From positions 62,001 through 126,000 of the forward strand of contig CAMYMC010000001.1 of assembly GCA_947259365.1 (NCBI GenBank): 64,000 bases of DNA, given 5' to 3'. A program made the position numbers and the translations under genes. Position 1 is the first letter of the stretch. Each line of letters starts with the position of its first letter. Below are positions 1 to 8,845 of the stretch, piece after piece. The notes under the pieces are model-generated. The model was not told the origin of the DNA. It saw nothing but the letters and a program-made list of their open reading frames with translations, and did no database searches. This DNA is from an uncultured Acidimicrobiaceae bacterium. GTDB lineage: Bacteria > Actinomycetota > Acidimicrobiia > Spongiisociales > UBA5794.

Positions 1-40
1 GCTGTGAGACGGACGGACCGGACGAGGCATCGGAGCACCG

Positions 41-265
41 GTGACCGGCCCCGAGCGCGGCCCCCGGCCCGTGGCCCAGTCGGTCGCGACCCTGGGCATG
101 GCGCTGTGCGGGCCGGTCGCGTTCTTCACCGGACTGTGGGTGTTCGCGACGTTGTGGGCGGGCACGCCGGCCGCTCTCCTCGTCGTCTTCGCCGTCTCGG
201 CGACCGGCACGGTGTTCTTCACCCTGATCCATGCCGCGGCGGACGCGCGCCGGCGGAGCCGGTGA
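41..265 (+). CDS. Small two-helix membrane protein, unknown function
   Basis: This 74-residue protein starts at a GTG and has a charged N-terminus. Two hydrophobic stretches follow (about residues 15-37 and 43-65) and it ends in an Arg-rich tail, so it should sit in the cytoplasmic membrane with both ends inside. I do not recognise a family. It converges on fabF, whose stop lies 18 bases further on, so it is not part of the fatty-acid operon. Whatever lies upstream is outside the window. Third-position GC is high in this frame, which supports real coding; an overlapping frame on the same strand gives only an Arg-rich shadow. Confidence 0.5.
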   Translation: MTGPERGPRPVAQSVATLGMALCGPVAFFTGLWVFATLWAGTPAALLVVFAVSATGTVFFTLIHAAADARRRSR

Positions 266-283
266 GGGAGCCGGCCGCGGCCC

Positions 284-1528
284 TCAGGGCTTCCCGAAGA
301 CGAGGGCGACGTTGTGGCCCCCGAAGCCGAACGAGTTCGTCATCGCCCGGTCCACGTCGACCTCGCGCGCCGTGTTCGGGACGTAGTCGAGGTCGCACTC
401 GGGGTCGGGTGTCTCGTAGTTGATCGTCGGCGGAACGAGCCCGTCGCGAATTGCGAGCACGCAGACCAGCGACTCGAGGGCACCCGCACCGCCGAGGAGG
501 TGCCCGGTCATCGACTTCGTCGACGACACGGGCACGGTGTAGGCGGCGTCGCCGAACACCGTCTTGATGGCCGCGGTCTCCGTTGCGTCATTCGCCTTCG
601 TCGATGTCCCGTGAGCGTTGATGTAGTCGATCTCGTCGGGACGGAGCGAAGCATCGGCGAGGGCGTGGTCCATCGCCCGGGCGGCGCCGCGTCCACCGGG
701 TCGGGGGAGGGTGATGTGATAGCCGTCGGCCGACATCCCGTAGCCAAGGACCTCGGCGTAGATGTCGGCCTCTCTCGCCACGGCGTGGTCGTACTCCTCG
801 AGAACGAGGGTGGCGGCGCCCTCGCCCATGACAAAACCATCTCGGTCGGCGTCGAAGGGGCGGCTCGCCGCGGCCGGGTCGTCGTTGCGGGTGCTGATCG
901 CCTTCGCCTGGGAGAAGCTCGACAGGGCCAGTTCGCAGATCCCCGCCTCGGTGCCGCCGGCCACCATGACGTCTGCGTCGCCGCGGCGGATGATCTCAGT
1001 CGCGTCGCCGATGGCGTTCGCAGAGGCGGCGCATGCGGTCACGGCGGTCGTGTTCGGCCCGTAGAGATGGAAGTCGATCGAGACGACACCCCCCGCCATG
1101 TTCGAGATGATCTTCGTGATGGCAACCGGGGACACCCGGTCGGGGCCCCTGGCGCGGAGGACGTCCATCGTCTCCTGCATGGTGATGATGCCACCGATGC
1201 CCGAGCCGACGACGACGCCTGCCCGCTCGGCCTCGGGGTCGTCCTCGTCGTAGACGATCCCTGCATCCCGCAGCGCCTGATCCGTCGCCACCCAGAAGAA
1301 CTGGGAGTTCCGGTCCAAGCGCCGCGACACCTTTCGCGGCATGTACTCGTCGGGGTCGAACCCCGGAACCTCCGCCCCGATCTTCACTCCGAAGCCCGAC
1401 GTGTCGAACAGCGTGATGCGGCCAACACCGGAGGTGCCGTTGAGCGCGTTCTTCCAGAAGGTCTGGGTGTCGGCGCCGAGTGGATTGACGGTGCCGATGC
1501 CGGTGACCACGACACGACGTCGCGACAC
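284..1528 (-). CDS. fabF: 3-oxoacyl-[ACP] synthase II
   Basis: Elongating beta-ketoacyl-ACP synthase of type II fatty acid synthesis; it condenses malonyl-ACP with an acyl-ACP in the cytoplasm. The 414-residue protein begins MSRRRVVVTGIGTV and carries the active-site Cys at residue 166 in TACAAS. The two catalytic His regions are visible as NAHGTST and KSMTGHLLGGAG, and the C-terminus is SFGFGGHN. I chose the GTG at 1528 because GAGGAG lies six bases upstream and because upstream sequence in this frame belongs to acpP on another frame. It is the last gene of fabD-fabH-fabG-acpP-fabF, 20 bases after acpP. Length is normal for FabF. Confidence 0.95.
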   Translation of the reverse strand: MSRRRVVVTGIGTVNPLGADTQTFWKNALNGTSGVGRITLFDTSGFGVKIGAEVPGFDPDEYMPRKVSRRLDRNSQFFWVATDQALRDAGIVYDEDDPEAERAGVVVGSGIGGIITMQETMDVLRARGPDRVSPVAITKIISNMAGGVVSIDFHLYGPNTTAVTACAASANAIGDATEIIRRGDADVMVAGGTEAGICELALSSFSQAKAISTRNDDPAAASRPFDADRDGFVMGEGAATLVLEEYDHAVAREADIYAEVLGYGMSADGYHITLPRPGGRGAARAMDHALADASLRPDEIDYINAHGTSTKANDATETAAIKTVFGDAAYTVPVSSTKSMTGHLLGGAGALESLVCVLAIRDGLVPPTINYETPDPECDLDYVPNTAREVDVDRAMTNSFGFGGHNVALVFGKP

Positions 1529-1548
1529 GAATGCTCCTCGCCTCGGCG

Positions 1549-1794
1549 TCAGCCGTTGATCTTGGTCGAGACGATGTCGACTGCCTCGCCGACCGTGGTG
1601 ATGCCTTCCGCCTCGTCGTCGGGGATCTTCACGTCGAAGTTGTCTTCCAACGCCATGAGCAGCTCGACCACACCCAGGGAATCGACCTCGAGGTCTTCCT
1701 CGAACTTGGCGCTCATCGTGATGTTGTCGCGCTCGATCCCCAGCTCTTCCACGAGCAGGTCCACGAGCTTCGACTCGATCTCCACACGTTCCAT
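1549..1794 (-). CDS. acpP: Acyl carrier protein
   Basis: An 81-residue acidic acyl carrier protein. Ser39 in the DSLG motif is the expected 4'-phosphopantetheine attachment site, and the protein carries growing acyl chains between the Fab enzymes. It begins MERVEIESKLVDLLVEE, and an AAGGAGG-type ribosome binding site stands ahead of the ATG. It lies 20 bases after fabG and 20 bases before fabF on the same strand. Both length and helix layout are typical for AcpP. Confidence 0.96.
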   Translation of the reverse strand: MERVEIESKLVDLLVEELGIERDNITMSAKFEEDLEVDSLGVVELLMALEDNFDVKIPDDEAEGITTVGEAVDIVSTKING

Positions 1795-1814
1795 GGTGGT
1801 GGTCCCCTCCTCCT

Positions 1815-2549
1815 TCAGAGTGCCAGGCCGCCGTCGACGACGATGGCCTGGCCGGTGATGTACGCCGCCGCGTCCGACGCAAGATAGCCGACGAGCGATG
1901 CGACCTCCGCGGGCCTGCCGAGACGGCCCAACGCGATCGAGTTCACCGCGGCGGCCGCCGTCTCCTCGCCGAGTTCGGCGGTGAGCTCCGTCTCGACGAA
2001 GCCGGGAGCGACGGCGTTGACGGTGATACCGCGCGACCCGACCTCCTTGGCGAGCGACTTCGTGAACCCGATCACGCCTGCCTTCGTCGCGGCATAGTTC
2101 GTCTGGCCGGGGTTCCCGGCGATCCCGGACACCGAGCCGATCGAGATGATGCGGCCCCAGCGCGCTCGCACCATGGCTCGCAGCACGGACTTCGAGCAGA
2201 GGTAGAGCGAGCGCAGGTTCGTCGACATGACGTCATCCCAATCGGCGCTGCTCATCCGGAGGAGCAGCCCATCCCTCGTGATCCCGGCGTTGTTGACGAG
2301 CACCTCGACGGGGCCGAGCTCGGTGATGACGGTCTCCACCATTGCGGCGACGTCGTCATCGTCGCCGACGTCGGCCTGGATTGTGATCGCGGTGCCGCCG
2401 GCTTCGGTCACCAGCCCGGCCGTTGCCTCGGCGGCATCGGGCCTGCGGGCGTAGTTGATGGCGACGCGATGCCCGGTGCGAGCGAGCTCCACGGCGATGG
2501 CGCGCCCGATCCCGCGGGAGCCGCCGGTGACGAGCGCGACCCGGCTCAC
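1815..2549 (-). CDS. fabG: 3-oxoacyl-[ACP] reductase
   Basis: NADPH-dependent short-chain dehydrogenase that reduces 3-oxoacyl-ACP in fatty acid elongation. The 244-residue protein starts at a GTG and opens with the Rossmann motif VTGGSRGIGRA. It contains NNAG, and the catalytic YxxxK as NYAATKAG after a Ser-containing GSVSG segment. The C-terminus VDGGLAL is typical of FabG. The start overlaps the fabH stop by four bases (GTGA), indicating translational coupling. Insertion of fabG between fabH and acpP differs from the well-known Streptomyces order fabD-fabH-acpP-fabF, but the gene is clearly a member of the operon. Confidence 0.94.
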   Translation of the reverse strand: MSRVALVTGGSRGIGRAIAVELARTGHRVAINYARRPDAAEATAGLVTEAGGTAITIQADVGDDDDVAAMVETVITELGPVEVLVNNAGITRDGLLLRMSSADWDDVMSTNLRSLYLCSKSVLRAMVRARWGRIISIGSVSGIAGNPGQTNYAATKAGVIGFTKSLAKEVGSRGITVNAVAPGFVETELTAELGEETAAAAVNSIALGRLGRPAEVASLVGYLASDAAAYITGQAIVVDGGLAL

Positions 2550-3613
2550 GGCTCCGTCCGCCGCGGGCGCGCCTCGAGGATCTCCAGCGCCGTCATGTCC
2601 GTCGGAGCCAACGCGGCGTCCGACACCGCGACCGGCTCGATGCGGCTCCCCCAGCGCAGGGCGGCCGCTCCCCAGGTGAGCCCGCCGCCGAAGGCGACCA
2701 TGACGACGTTGGCTCCCGGGCGGATCCGCCCGTCCTCGAGCGCTTCGGTGAGCGCAATCGGGATCGTCGCTGCCGATGTGTTCCCGTACGAGGCGATGTT
2801 GATGTAGACCTTCTCCGGGGGCAGCTTCATCCGTTTTGCCGTGGCGTCGATGATCCTCACGTTCGCCTGGTGCGGGATGAGGATGTCGACGTCGTCGAGC
2901 TCGAGGCCCGATTCGGCCACGACGTTGGAGGCGCTCGCCCCCATCTGGACGACGGCGTTGCGGAACACCTCCCTGCCCTCCATGAGGATCGCCGGCTCCT
3001 CGTACGGATACGACCGGCCGTACTCGGTTCCGGTGTGGGTCACGGTGAGCAACTCGGCGAGGTTGCCGTCGGTGCCGAGGTCGACGGCGAGGATCCCATC
3101 GTCGCCCTCGGCCGGCTCGAGGACGACCGCGCCCGCACCGTCGCCGAAGAGGACCGCGGTCGAGCGCTCTTCGAAGTTCATGAACGCCGAGAGCTTCTCG
3201 ACACCGACGACGACGGCTCTGTCGATCGTGCCCGACGAGATCATTGCCCCGGCAAGGCTCAGCCCGTAGATGAATCCGGTGCATGCCGCGTTGAGATCCA
3301 TCGCAGCGGCGTTCACCACGCCGAGTTTGGCGTGGACGAACGAGGCTGCGGACGGGATGAGGCGATCGGGTGAGCACGTGCACACGAGGAGCAGCTGGAT
3401 GGCGTCTGGCTCGAGCCCGGCGGCGGCGAGCGCTCGCTTGGCGGCGACGGTCGCGAGGTCGGAGGCCTCGACGTGGGAGATCCTCCGTTCCTTGATCCCC
3501 GAACGCGAAGTGATCCAGTCGTCGGTGGTGTCCATCACCCTCTCGAGGTCGGCGTTGGTGAGCACCGCGGGGGGAAGGCACTTGCCCCACCCCGTGATCG
3601 TCGCTCGCCGCAT
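2546..3613 (-). CDS. fabH: 3-oxoacyl-[ACP] synthase III
   Basis: Initiating ketoacyl synthase that condenses an acyl-CoA primer with malonyl-ACP. The protein from the ATG at 3613 has 355 residues and starts MRRATITGWGKCLPP. It has the catalytic Cys111 in NAACTGF, His in IPHQAN and Asn in GNTSAA. I prefer this ATG because GGGAGG sits seven bases upstream and FabH proteins normally begin this way. An alternative ATG ten codons earlier (3643) overlaps the fabD stop as ATGA and would add a basic decapeptide. Next to fabD and coupled to fabG. Confidence 0.94.
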   Translation of the reverse strand: MRRATITGWGKCLPPAVLTNADLERVMDTTDDWITSRSGIKERRISHVEASDLATVAAKRALAAAGLEPDAIQLLLVCTCSPDRLIPSAASFVHAKLGVVNAAAMDLNAACTGFIYGLSLAGAMISSGTIDRAVVVGVEKLSAFMNFEERSTAVLFGDGAGAVVLEPAEGDDGILAVDLGTDGNLAELLTVTHTGTEYGRSYPYEEPAILMEGREVFRNAVVQMGASASNVVAESGLELDDVDILIPHQANVRIIDATAKRMKLPPEKVYINIASYGNTSAATIPIALTEALEDGRIRPGANVVMVAFGGGLTWGAAALRWGSRIEPVAVSDAALAPTDMTALEILEARPRRTEP

Positions 3614-3639
3614 CGGTGCCCTCCCGTGTGTCCGACCGG

Positions 3640-4566
3640 TCATTGTACGTTCAGCGCTTCGGCGACCCCACCGACGTCGTCGAGCGAACTCAGTGCTACG
3701 ACGACGGCATCGGGGATCGTGCGCCGCGCCATCCCTGCGGTCACGTCACCAGGGCCGACGTGGACGAAGGCCTCGACGCCGGAACGCGCCATCGCCAGGA
3801 GGGATTCCGCGAACCGGACCGGGCTCACCAGCTGGGTCGACAGCGCCTCCGCAGGATCCTCGATCGGGGCCGCCGTGACGTTCGAGAAGACCGGGAAGCT
3901 CCCCTCCCCGAACCGGGTCGAGGCAAGCGACGCCCGCAGCGCATCGGCGGCGGGGGCCATCATCGGCGAATGGAATGCGCCCGCGACCTTGAGGGGTATG
4001 GCCCGTCGGGCACCGAGGTCGCGAGCGTTGTCGGTGAGCCAGGCGATGTCGTCCTCGCCACCGGCGAGGACGACTTGGCCGGGAGCGTTGAGGTTCGCCA
4101 CCCACAGGCTTCCCCCCTCGGCGCGGCGTATCGCCGCGATCGCTCCCGCCGTCTCCTCGTCGGCACCGATGAGCGCGGCCATCGTCGAGCGCGTCGCGGC
4201 GGCAGCGGCGGCCATGGCACGGCCTCTCGCCGCGACGAGGCGGAGGCCTTCATCGAAGGCGAGGGCGCCCGACGAGGCGAGCGCGGTGTACTCGCCGAGC
4301 GAGTGGCCCGCCGCTGCTCGAGGCGGCTCGGCGAGCCGATCCCGCAACTCGGCCCACAGCGCATAGGCGATGGCGTAGAGCGCCGGCTGCGCCCGGTCGG
4401 TTCGGGTGAGGAGCTCCTCCGGCCCTTCGGCGCACACCGTCTCGAGCGACCACCCCAGGACTTCGTCGGCGATGTCGCCCAGCAGGTCGGGACGCGCCGC
4501 GAAGACGTCGGCACCCATGCCGACCGCTTGTGAGCCTTGACCCGGGAACAGGACTGCGTACCGCAC
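3640..4566 (-). CDS. fabD: Malonyl-CoA:ACP transacylase
   Basis: Transfers malonyl groups from CoA to AcpP, supplying the extender unit. The 308-residue protein starts at GTG and begins MRYAVLFPGQGSQ, where GQGSQ is the diagnostic N-terminal motif. The nucleophile Ser89 lies in GHSLGEY, and the catalytic His is visible in GAFHSP. A GGGAGG stands about 12 bases before the GTG. The first gene of the fab operon; a 9-bp perfect inverted repeat lies in its leader and overlaps that GGGAGG. Length and motifs are normal. Confidence 0.93.
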   Translation of the reverse strand: MRYAVLFPGQGSQAVGMGADVFAARPDLLGDIADEVLGWSLETVCAEGPEELLTRTDRAQPALYAIAYALWAELRDRLAEPPRAAAGHSLGEYTALASSGALAFDEGLRLVAARGRAMAAAAAATRSTMAALIGADEETAGAIAAIRRAEGGSLWVANLNAPGQVVLAGGEDDIAWLTDNARDLGARRAIPLKVAGAFHSPMMAPAADALRASLASTRFGEGSFPVFSNVTAAPIEDPAEALSTQLVSPVRFAESLLAMARSGVEAFVHVGPGDVTAGMARRTIPDAVVVALSSLDDVGGVAEALNVQ

Positions 4567-4581
4567 CTCGATGTAGGACCT

Positions 4582-4611
4582 CCCGGGGCGAAGACTGGTT
4601 ACCGCCCCGGG
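4582..4611 (-). promoter_or_regulatory. 9-bp perfect inverted repeat in the fabD leader
   Basis: Arms CCCGGGGCG (4582-4590) and CGCCCCGGG (4603-4611) are perfectly complementary around a 12-base loop. On the fabD strand the downstream arm runs into GGGAGG, the only good ribosome-binding candidate for fabD, so a folded hairpin would cover part of it. It may instead be an operator for a fatty-acid regulator; the sequence does not decide. Confidence 0.5.
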
Positions 4612-4688
4612 CAGCCTACGGTCCGGGTGATGCCCCGCCGGAGGCATCACCTCAGGCGCGACGGGGTATGTGCCGATGCCTCGAGCGG

Positions 4689-5357
4689 ATGCGCAGGTTG
4701 CTTCTCCCCCTCGCCCTCGTCGTCCCGGTCGCCGCGATCGCGCTGGTTCCCCGGGGACAGACCGGCCCGGATGGCCCCCTTCGGGTCGTCACCGGAAACC
4801 CGGTCCGCGTCGTGGTCTCCGCGAACCCGTCGGCGGCGACCATCGAGGCCCGCACCAGGGATGCGCTCACCGACGCCGCATCCTCGGCCCGTGATCCTGC
4901 GATGCGGTCAGAGTGGCTCCGTCTTCGCGACGACGCGAGGGCGCTGGAGATCCTGGCGACCCGGGCCGAAGCGAGCCTTTCCTCGGGACGGGCCGCTGCG
5001 CTCGCGTTCCCCATGTTCGCGGTGGACGCGAGCGGAGATCGGCTCACGATCGTCGCCATGACCATCGAGATCCTCCCGGGCCGGTCCGGGATGGCGACGA
5101 GCCGTGACCACGAGGACGGCCACGCCGAGGTCAACGACCAGCTCGCGCTGCGCTGCGGACCCGGGATCGCGAGGACGCTCACCGAGAGGGGAATGCGGGG
5201 CGCCGTGCTCGAGGCCGCGATCGCCGAACGGCTCCGTGAGCTCGCGGACGTCGCTCACGCCCAGTATCACGACACCGTGGCGAGCGCCAGGCTCGGAAGT
5301 CACGTCCGGCTCGCGACGGAAGCGAGCCGGAACGTGGCGGCGGCGCACTGCGTCTGA
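4689..5357 (+). CDS. Predicted secreted protein with HExxH metalloprotease-like motif
   Basis: A 222-residue protein with an N-terminal signal peptide or anchor (RRLLLPLALVVPVAAIALV). His141-Glu142-Asp-Gly-His145 forms an HExxH zinc-hydrolase signature, followed by two Cys (in LALRCG and at the C-terminal AHCV) and a QYHDT segment near the end. The arrangement of HExxH followed some 45-60 residues later by a Tyr/Asp-Thr segment recalls the DUF922 family of predicted secreted Zn proteases. This is my inference; overall similarity is weak. The start is uncertain: an ATG at 4668 would add seven residues, and neither site has a strong ribosome-binding sequence. Transcribed divergently from fabD, 100 bases before glgP. 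Confidence 0.55.
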   Translation: MRRLLLPLALVVPVAAIALVPRGQTGPDGPLRVVTGNPVRVVVSANPSAATIEARTRDALTDAASSARDPAMRSEWLRLRDDARALEILATRAEASLSSGRAAALAFPMFAVDASGDRLTIVAMTIEILPGRSGMATSRDHEDGHAEVNDQLALRCGPGIARTLTERGMRGAVLEAAIAERLRELADVAHAQYHDTVASARLGSHVRLATEASRNVAAAHCV

Positions 5358-5457
5358 GGTCGCTTGCCTTGCCTCGCCGCGGAGTCGCGTCGAGAATGCC
5401 CGGCCCTGCCGCCGCCGGGCGGCTGGGCGCAACACGACGTCGGACGCGAGGATCCGT

Positions 5458-7578
5458 GTGAACGTGCCGAACCCTGCGGGGATGATCCCGGTAGGCCCGA
5501 TGGTGGCCCTGCCGGTGCCGCGCGAGTTCGCAGGACTCCACCAGCTCGCCTACAACCTCTGGTGGTCCTGGGACCTCGCCGCCAGGGACCTGTGGGCCGG
5601 CATCGACGCCAAGCGCTGGGCGGCGAGTGCCAACCCCATCACGCTCCTCCAGCAGACGAAGGAGGACGAGTGGGAGGGGCTCGCCGCCGCCGACGGGTTC
5701 GTCGACCGCTACCACGACGTCATGGAGCGTTTCGACGCCCACCTCAGCGGGGACGGGACCTGGTTCCGGACCGAGCACGAGGGCGCGCTCGATGGCCCGA
5801 TCGCCTACGTGTGCGCCGAGTACGGAATCCAGGACAAGCTCCGCCTCTACTCCGGCGGCCTCGGCGTTCTCGCCGGCGACCACCTGAAGGCGGCGTCCGA
5901 CCTCGGCCTGCCGCTCGTCGCCGTCGGGCTGCTGTACCGGCGGGGCTACTTCCAGCAGGCGGTGGATCCGGACGGGAACCAGCAGCACACCTACGTGCCC
6001 ATCGATCCGGGCCGGCGCCCCATCCGGAGGGTCATCGACCCGAGGACCGGGCATCCGCTGGTCGTGCACATCGACTTCCCCGACCGGGTGGTCTCGATCG
6101 GCGCATGGCGGCTCGACGTCGGCCGGGTGCCGCTCATCCTGCTCGACACCGACCTGCCGGAGAACCACCCGGCCGACCGGCCCATCACCCACGCCCTCTA
6201 CGTTCGCGGCCGCGAGATGCGCTTCTGCCAGGAGCTCGTCCTCGGCTTCGGGGCGGTGAGGACCCTCGCCGCCCTGGACCTCGATCCGACCGTGTGGCAC
6301 ATCAACGAGGGTCATGCCGCTCTCAGCCTCGTCGAGCGTCTCGCCGTCGCCGGCGGCACCGACGAGACGCAGCGCACCACCGTTGGAGACGCGACGGTGT
6401 TCACCCTCCACACCCCGGTTCCCGCCGGGAACGAGGTGTTCCCCGTCGATCTCGCCCGCCGCTACCTCGAAGCCGCCGTGCCGCAGCTCCCGGTCGACGA
6501 CATCGCCGCCCTGGCCCAGGCGCGCGAGGACACTGCAGGCTCGTTCGACATGGGCGCGCTCGGTATCAGGCTCGCCGGCGCGGTCAACGGGGTCTCGCAA
6601 CGCCACGCCGCCGTCGTCAGCGACGACTGGGGTCACCTCATCGGGGGCGACGCCCTCGCGATCACCAACGGCGTCCACCCCCAGACCTGGGTCGGCAGCT
6701 CGGTGTCGAGGATCTTCAGGCGGCTCTTCGGGGACGACTGGCAGCGGCGCGCCGGCGCCCCGGGAGAATGGAATGCGGTGCGCGACGTCCCCGACGCCGA
6801 CCTGTGGAACGCCCACCTCGCCCAGAAGCGGCGGATGTTGCGGATCGTGCGCAACCGGCTGCGCGACCAGTACGCCCGGCATGGGCGGGGGCCGGACGAG
6901 CTGCGCGCCGTCGACGAGCAGCTGCCTGACGACCGCCTCACGATCGGCTTCGCCAGGCGGTTCGCCACCTACAAGCGCGCCAACCTCCTCTTCTCCGACC
7001 CCGCCCGGCTTCGTCGCCTGCTCACCGACCCGGAACGGCCGGTGCAGGTCCTCTTCGCCGGCAAGGCGCACCCCGCCGATCGTGAGGGCCAGGCGCTCAT
7101 CCGCTGGGTCGTCGAGATGTCGAGGTCACCGGAGCTGGCCGGCCACATCTTCTTCGTCGAGAACCACGATGTGGCCCTCGCCGCCGCGCTCGTCCAGGGC
7201 GCCGATGTCTGGCTCAACAACCCCAGACCGCCGAAGGAGGCGAGCGGAACCTCGGGGATGAAGGCGGCGGGCAACGGTGGGCTCAACCTCAGCGTTCTCG
7301 ACGGCTGGTGGGTCGAGGGCTACACCGGCAAGAACGGCTGGGGGTTCGCAGAGAGCTCGACCTCCGATGCCGAGGATGCGGCCACGCTCTACCACCTGCT
7401 CGAGAGCGAGGTCGTCCCCCTCTTCTACGAGCGCACCGACGCCGGTATCCCGGTGGCCTGGGTCGCAACGATGAAGGAGGCGATCGCCTCGATCCTCCCC
7501 CGCTTCTCCGCCCAGCGGATGGCCCGGGAATACACCGAGCGTGCCTACCTCCCGCTGGGGGCCGCCCGCCGCGACTGA
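5458..7578 (+). CDS. glgP: Alpha-glucan phosphorylase (DUF3417 type)
   Basis: Cleaves alpha-1,4-glucans with phosphate to give glucose 1-phosphate. The N-terminus carries the DUF3417 signature LAYNLWWSWD shortly after the start. The C-terminal half has EASGTSGMKAAGNG, whose Lys602 is the expected pyridoxal-phosphate lysine. The 706 residues match the short bacterial phosphorylase group (TIGR02094-like); many actinobacterial members are longer (about 850) and extend past the final YTERAYLPL block, which here ends the protein. I chose GTG 5458, six bases after AGGA; GTG 5464 is possible. Convergent with the aminotransferase downstream. Confidence 0.9.
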   Translation: MNVPNPAGMIPVGPMVALPVPREFAGLHQLAYNLWWSWDLAARDLWAGIDAKRWAASANPITLLQQTKEDEWEGLAAADGFVDRYHDVMERFDAHLSGDGTWFRTEHEGALDGPIAYVCAEYGIQDKLRLYSGGLGVLAGDHLKAASDLGLPLVAVGLLYRRGYFQQAVDPDGNQQHTYVPIDPGRRPIRRVIDPRTGHPLVVHIDFPDRVVSIGAWRLDVGRVPLILLDTDLPENHPADRPITHALYVRGREMRFCQELVLGFGAVRTLAALDLDPTVWHINEGHAALSLVERLAVAGGTDETQRTTVGDATVFTLHTPVPAGNEVFPVDLARRYLEAAVPQLPVDDIAALAQAREDTAGSFDMGALGIRLAGAVNGVSQRHAAVVSDDWGHLIGGDALAITNGVHPQTWVGSSVSRIFRRLFGDDWQRRAGAPGEWNAVRDVPDADLWNAHLAQKRRMLRIVRNRLRDQYARHGRGPDELRAVDEQLPDDRLTIGFARRFATYKRANLLFSDPARLRRLLTDPERPVQVLFAGKAHPADREGQALIRWVVEMSRSPELAGHIFFVENHDVALAAALVQGADVWLNNPRPPKEASGTSGMKAAGNGGLNLSVLDGWWVEGYTGKNGWGFAESSTSDAEDAATLYHLLESEVVPLFYERTDAGIPVAWVATMKEAIASILPRFSAQRMAREYTERAYLPLGAARRD

Positions 7579-7604
7579 CTCCGTTTCGGGGGCCCTGGCC
7601 CGGG

Positions 7605-8777
7605 TCAAAGGCGCTCCAGCGCCCGTCTGATGCCGCGCACCGCCTGTGCGGTGCGTTGGTGGTTCTCGACGAGGGCGAACCGCACGAACCGGTCGGCCGA
7701 AGGGCCGAACCCGATACCGGGGCTCACTGCGACCTTCGCCTCCCGGAGGAGGTGCACGGCGAAATCGAGCGAACCCATCTCGACGTACGGGCCGGGGATC
7801 TCCGCCCACACGAACATCGTCCCCCGCGGCCTGTCGACCTTCCAGCCCGCCCGGTTGAGCCCCTCGACGAGGACGTCGCGCCGCTTCTGATAGATCGCGT
7901 TGACCTCGTCGATGTAATCGTCGCACTCGTTGAGCGCGATGATCGATGCGATCTGGATCGGCTGGAACGTCCCGTAGTCGAGGTACGACTTGAGCTTGGC
8001 GAGTGCCTCGACCGCCGCGGGATTGCCGACGACGAACCCGACCCTCCATCCCGCCATCGAGTGCGACTTGGAGAGGGTGTACAGCTCGACGCCGACCTCC
8101 TTGGCGCCCGCCACCTCGAGCAGGCTCGGCGGCCGGTAGCCGTCGAAGCTGATGTCGGCGTAGGCGAAGTCGTGAACGATCATGACGTCGTGCTCGGCGG
8201 CGAAGGCGACGAGCCGCTCGAAGAAGCCGAGCTCAACGGTGGTCGTCGTCGGGTTGTGAGGGAAGGAGACGGCGATGACACGCGGCCGGGGCCACGAGTC
8301 CAAGAACGCCTCGTGGAGGTGGCCGAAGTAGTCCACCCCCTGCGAGACCGGCACTCGGCGCACCTCGGCGCCGGCGAGCGCCGGCGCGTAGATGTGAATG
8401 GGGTACGACGGCTCGGGGACGAGCGCAGCGTCGCCTGGTTGGACGAGCGCCCACATGAGGTGGGAGATCCCTTCCTTGGCACCGATCGTGTTGATGACCT
8501 CCGTCTCGGGGTCGAGCTCTACACCAAACCGGCGCCGGTACCGGTCCGCAACGGCCTTCCGCAGGTTGGGTAGCCCCCTCGAGGACGAATACCGGTGGTT
8601 TCGGGCGTTGCGGGCGGCCTCGGCGAGCTTGTCGACGACCGCGGGCGGCGATGCGATGTCGGGGTTCCCGAACCCGAGGTCGATGATGTCTTCACCGGCC
8701 CGGCGCGCCTCCGCCTTCAAACGGTTGACGTGGGCGAAGACGTACGGAGGGAGGTTGTTGATGCGGCGGAACTCCAT
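7605..8777 (-). CDS. Class I aminotransferase, AlaC-like
   Basis: PLP-dependent aminotransferase of 390 residues. It opens [20 protein letters not shown] and then IDLGFGNPD, a beginning typical of the AlaC/YfdZ alanine transaminase branch. Lys in [11 protein letters not shown] should bind PLP, and the C-terminal Arg in FVRFALVEN contacts the substrate carboxylate in this fold. Alanine/pyruvate with 2-oxoglutarate is the likeliest reaction, but related enzymes use other amino acids, so specificity is inferred. It stands alone between convergent glgP and the DUF1232 gene, 68 bases away. Confidence 0.82.
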   Translation of the reverse strand: MEFRRINNLPPYVFAHVNRLKAEARRAGEDIIDLGFGNPDIASPPAVVDKLAEAARNARNHRYSSSRGLPNLRKAVADRYRRRFGVELDPETEVINTIGAKEGISHLMWALVQPGDAALVPEPSYPIHIYAPALAGAEVRRVPVSQGVDYFGHLHEAFLDSWPRPRVIAVSFPHNPTTTTVELGFFERLVAFAAEHDVMIVHDFAYADISFDGYRPPSLLEVAGAKEVGVELYTLSKSHSMAGWRVGFVVGNPAAVEALAKLKSYLDYGTFQPIQIASIIALNECDDYIDEVNAIYQKRRDVLVEGLNRAGWKVDRPRGTMFVWAEIPGPYVEMGSLDFAVHLLREAKVAVSPGIGFGPSADRFVRFALVENHQRTAQAVRGIRRALERL

Positions 8778-8845
8778 TCCCAGAGCGTACCGCCGTCGCG
8801 GGATTCCACGGGTCCTCTCGCCGGCGACGGGGTCTATCGGGGCCC

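Noticed and set aside
1-423. 139-codon Arg-rich frame at the left edge
   Set aside because: It overlaps the membrane-protein frame at 41-265 and lacks coding bias or recognisable features.
3614-3643. Earlier ATG for fabH overlapping the fabD stop
   Set aside because: It gives a basic decapeptide absent from typical FabH, while the later ATG has a clear ribosome-binding site and the standard N-terminus.
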